Shown: in pieces, positions 61,433 through 64,000 of the stretch
Layout of the letters: every line of letters begins with the position of its first letter
Numbering within the stretch: position 1 is the first letter of the stretch
Assembly: GCF_006715025.1 (NCBI RefSeq)
Contig: NZ_VFMK01000001.1
Coordinates: 2,480,001-2,544,000, forward strand
DNA: 64,000 nucleotides
Origin: Serratia fonticola
Lineage (GTDB): Bacteria > Pseudomonadota > Gammaproteobacteria > Enterobacterales > Enterobacteriaceae
Direction: 5' to 3'
Notes under the pieces: model-generated
What the model was told of the DNA's origin: nothing
Seen by the model: only the letters and a program-made list of their open reading frames with translations
The model's database searches: none
Program-made: the position numbers and the translations under genes

Positions 61433-63505
61433 ATGCAGCAGTTAAACAGTTACCTGGCCGGCGGTTGGGTATATGGCCAGGGTAAACCCCGGGAAATCCA
61501 TCATGCCGTCACCGGTGAACCCTTGTATCAGGTATGCTCCGAAGGATTGCCACTGGCAGCCAGCCTGGAGTATGCCCGCAGGGTGGGCGGTGCTGCGCTG
61601 ACACAGATGACGTTTCAACAGCGGGCCCAGATGATGAAGGCGGTAGCCAAACATCTGCTGGCCAATAAAGAGGCGTTGTATCAGATTTCCTATCAGACCG
61701 GAGCCACCCGCAACGACAGTTGGGTGGATATTGAAGGTGGGATCGCGACGCTGTTTTCCTATGCCGGGTTGGCTGGGCGGGAGTTACCTGATGATACGCT
61801 ATGGCCAGAAGATGAACTGATCCCACTTTCGCAACAGTCGCAGTTTGCTGCCCGGCATGTGCTGACTTCTCGCCCCGGCGTCGCATTGCATATCAATGCG
61901 TTTAACTTCCCTTGTTGGGGGATGCTGGAGAAACTGGCACCGACCTGGCTGGCGGGGATGCCCGCTATCATCAAACCTGCCACGGCCACGGCGCAACTGA
62001 CCCAGGCGATGGTGAAACTGATTATTGATAGCGGCCTGGTCCCGGAGGGCGCTCTGCAACTGATCTGTGGCGGGGTTGGCGATCTGTTCGAGCATCTGGA
62101 TTATCAGGATGCCGTGACCTTTACCGGTTCTGCGCAAACCGGGCAAAAGCTGCGTTCTCACCCACGCCTGCTGGAAAAGTCCATCGCTTTTACCATGGAG
62201 GCTGATTCGCTTAACTGCTGTGTGCTGGGGGAAGATGTTACGCCAGAGATGCCAGAGTTTGCGTTGTTTATCAAAGAAGTCAGCCGCGAGATGACCAGTA
62301 AAGCCGGGCAGAAATGCACGGCTATCCGGCGCATTATCGTGCCCTCAGCCCGTGTTGCAGATGTCCAGCAAGCGCTACTACAGCGGTTGGGCAGTATCAA
62401 AGTTGGCGATCCGCAACGGGAGCAGGTACGCATGGGGGCGCTGGTCAATCAGGAGCAGCGTGATGATGTGCAGCAAAAGGTGGATTTCCTGCTGCATCAC
62501 GGCTGCGAACCTTTGTGTGGCGGGGCATTGGATACCTTGGAAATCATCGGTGACCATGCGCAACAGGGCGCTTTTTATCCCATCACGTTACTGTATTGCG
62601 CCGATCCTTTCAGCCATCAGGCGGTACATGGCATCGAAGCGTTCGGCCCGGTTGCCACGCTGATGCCTTATCAAACCACCGAGCAGGCGATAGCATTGGC
62701 CTTGCTGGGGCAGGGGAGCCTGGCGGGTTCATTGGTGACGGCGGACGAAGCCTTGGCGTCGTGCTTTATTCGCGCTACCGCCTGCGCCCACGGCCGGATG
62801 TTGGTGTTGGACCGCCATGCGGCAGCCGAGTCGACCGGTCATGGCTCTCCGTTGCCGTTATTGGTACATGGTGGCCCAGGGCGTGCGGGGGGAGGTGAGG
62901 AGCTCGGTGGGTTGCGTGCGGTAAAACATTACATGCAGCGTACGGCAATTCAGGGGAGCCCAGCAATGCTGGCTGCCATTGGCCGTGAATGGGTCCGTGG
63001 TGCCAAAGTGGTAGAAGAACCGGTCCACCCGTTCCGTAAATACTTTGAACAGTTGCAGATTGGTGAAAGCCTATTGACCGCCCGCCGTACCATTACCGAG
63101 GCCGATATTGTCAACTTTGCCTGCCTGAGTGGCGATCACTTCTATGCGCATATGGACAAGATCGGGGCAGCGGAGTCCTTGTTTGGCGAAAGGGTCGCAC
63201 ACGGTTACTTTGTGGTTTCCGCCGCCGCCGGTTTGTTTGTCGATCCCGGTGTCGGGCCGGTGATTGCCAACTACGGCATGGAAAACCTGCGTTTCATCGA
63301 GCCCGTGAAGATCGGCGATACCCTCCAAGTAAGACTGACCTGTAAAAAGAAAACCCGCAAAGCGCAAAAGAGTGCGGAAGATCGCCCGCATGGCGTGGTG
63401 GTCTGGGATGTGCAAGTGCTTAACCAGCATCAGCAGGCGGTGGCGTTGTACAGTATTCTGACACTGGTGGCGCGGCAGAAAGGGGATTTCAGCGCTGCGG
63501 ACTAG
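61433..63505 (+). CDS. paaZ: Bifunctional ring-opening hydrolase/aldehyde dehydrogenase PaaZ
   Basis: PaaZ opens the oxepin-CoA ring and oxidises the resulting aldehyde. The 690 residues have an N-terminal aldehyde dehydrogenase domain with Glu256 (FTMEADSLN) and Cys295 (AGQKCTA), the same numbers as in E. coli PaaZ, and a C-terminal MaoC hotdog hydratase with Asp568 and His573 in CLSGDHFYAHMD. GGAG nine bases before the ATG supports the start. It is transcribed away from the main paa operon and ends before a 12-bp hairpin. Confidence 0.97.
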   Translation: MQQLNSYLAGGWVYGQGKPREIHHAVTGEPLYQVCSEGLPLAASLEYARRVGGAALTQMTFQQRAQMMKAVAKHLLANKEALYQISYQTGATRNDSWVDIEGGIATLFSYAGLAGRELPDDTLWPEDELIPLSQQSQFAARHVLTSRPGVALHINAFNFPCWGMLEKLAPTWLAGMPAIIKPATATAQLTQAMVKLIIDSGLVPEGALQLICGGVGDLFEHLDYQDAVTFTGSAQTGQKLRSHPRLLEKSIAFTMEADSLNCCVLGEDVTPEMPEFALFIKEVSREMTSKAGQKCTAIRRIIVPSARVADVQQALLQRLGSIKVGDPQREQVRMGALVNQEQRDDVQQKVDFLLHHGCEPLCGGALDTLEIIGDHAQQGAFYPITLLYCADPFSHQAVHGIEAFGPVATLMPYQTTEQAIALALLGQGSLAGSLVTADEALASCFIRATACAHGRMLVLDRHAAAESTGHGSPLPLLVHGGPGRAGGGEELGGLRAVKHYMQRTAIQGSPAMLAAIGREWVRGAKVVEEPVHPFRKYFEQLQIGESLLTARRTITEADIVNFACLSGDHFYAHMDKIGAAESLFGERVAHGYFVVSAAAGLFVDPGVGPVIANYGMENLRFIEPVKIGDTLQVRLTCKKKTRKAQKSAEDRPHGVVVWDVQVLNQHQQAVALYSILTLVARQKGDFSAAD

Positions 63506-63546
63506 GGCATTGTGCGGGGGCATCATGCCCTATCCCTGGTTCAAAG

Positions 63547-63575
63547 CGTTGCCAATGCTTCCCGCATTGGCAACG
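63547..63575. terminator. Hairpin between paaZ and the GGDEF gene
   Basis: Arms CGTTGCCAATGC (63547-63558) and its complement (63564-63575) pair perfectly around TTCCC, between converging genes. T runs are short on both sides. Confidence 0.6.
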
Positions 63576-63587
63576 TAACGGGGGGAG

Positions 63588-64000
63588 TTACTGGCTGCAG
63601 ACTTGGTTTTTTCCGCCTTTTTTAGCCGCGTACAACGCGTTATCTGCCTGATTCACTAATCCCATCGGCGTGTCACTATACGGCTGCGGGATTTGGGCAC
63701 TGACGCCGATGCTGGCGGTAATGATCCCCTGCGGGCTTCCGCTGTGGGCTATTTTCAATTGGCGGATGCCTTCAAGCACCTGTTCCGCAAAGGTAACGGC
63801 CTCCTGCAGATTGGTATCCGGCAGAATAATGGCCAGCTCTTCGCCACCGTAACGCGCCATCAGTTCGTCAGGACGGCTGGCCATATTTTGGAGCATTCGG
63901 CCCAGTTGTTTTAAACACTGATCGCCTGCCACGTGGCCATAGATATCGTTGTACTGTTTGAAATAGTCAATATCCAGCATCAACAACGCAACGCTACGGT
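63588..64000 (-). CDS. Diguanylate cyclase, GGDEF domain (5' part outside window)
   Basis: The C-terminal 137 codons of a GGDEF protein; the frame runs past the window edge, so the N-terminal sensor is unseen. LMLDIDYFKQYNDIYGHVAGD is the metal and substrate region, and RYGGEELAIIL carries GGEEL, an active-site sequence, so cyclic di-GMP synthesis is likely. At the inhibitory site five residues before it the sequence is RPDE instead of RxxD, so product inhibition may be weak. It converges on paaZ and seems unrelated to it. Confidence 0.93.
   Translation of the reverse strand, partial: RSVALLMLDIDYFKQYNDIYGHVAGDQCLKQLGRMLQNMASRPDELMARYGGEELAIILPDTNLQEAVTFAEQVLEGIRQLKIAHSGSPQGIITASIGVSAQIPQPYSDTPMGLVNQADNALYAAKKGGKNQVCSQ

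Overview
The window looks like the chromosome of a Serratia-like member of the Enterobacterales. The signs are a complete paa cluster in the E. coli gene order, an mtfA/tRNA-Asn neighbourhood, ydcH, and a type VI secretion (T6SS) cluster of enterobacterial type. The genus is an inference from gene content; no species call is possible from the sequence alone.

Region 1 (1-27716, all + strand) is a T6SS cluster that lacks only tssB, which should lie left of the window. The order is tssC (5' end cut), tssK, tssL, an OmpA-domain protein, hcp, clpV/tssH, vgrG, a cargo island, PAAR, an unnamed membrane protein, tssM, tssA, tssF, tssG, tssJ, tssE and a VasL/TagA-type protein. Many genes overlap by 1-46 bases. 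The cargo island (about 10740-15914) is AT-rich. It starts inside the 3' end of vgrG with a transthyretin-like tail and continues with a DUF2235 (Tle1-type) phospholipase and a DUF2931-type lipoprotein, its likely immunity protein. Next come a decayed fragment and three tandem near-identical genes for a membrane-anchored protein of unknown family. This triplicated family is the most interesting unexplained object in the window.

Region 2 (27760-39515) is accessory metabolism: a cytoplasmic GH3 glycosidase with a GPH-family sugar symporter, a small membrane protein, a TIM-barrel isomerase, a three-subunit membrane-bound FAD/cytochrome c sugar dehydrogenase, a YdhR-type monooxygenase and a lipoprotein carboxylesterase.

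Region 3 (39633-41896) looks like an integration scar beside tRNA-Asn(GUU). A 39-base direct repeat containing the tRNA terminator flanks about 2.1 kb of AT-rich DNA. This holds a secreted protein with a phage tail-fibre-like C-terminus, unidentified coding remnants, and a broken ArdC-type antirestriction gene.

Region 4 (41990-49666) has mtfA, an MHS-family transporter, ydcH, an arylformamidase-like hydrolase with a RidA protein, and an aromatic-type aminotransferase with an amino acid permease.

Region 5 (49696-63505) is the phenylacetate pathway: paaABCDEFGHIJK with paaX and paaY on the minus strand and paaZ divergent. Phenylacetate is activated by PaaK, epoxidised by PaaABCE, isomerised by PaaG, ring-opened and oxidised by PaaZ, and beta-oxidised by PaaF, PaaH and PaaJ, with PaaX as repressor. 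The window ends in the C-terminal part of a GGDEF protein.
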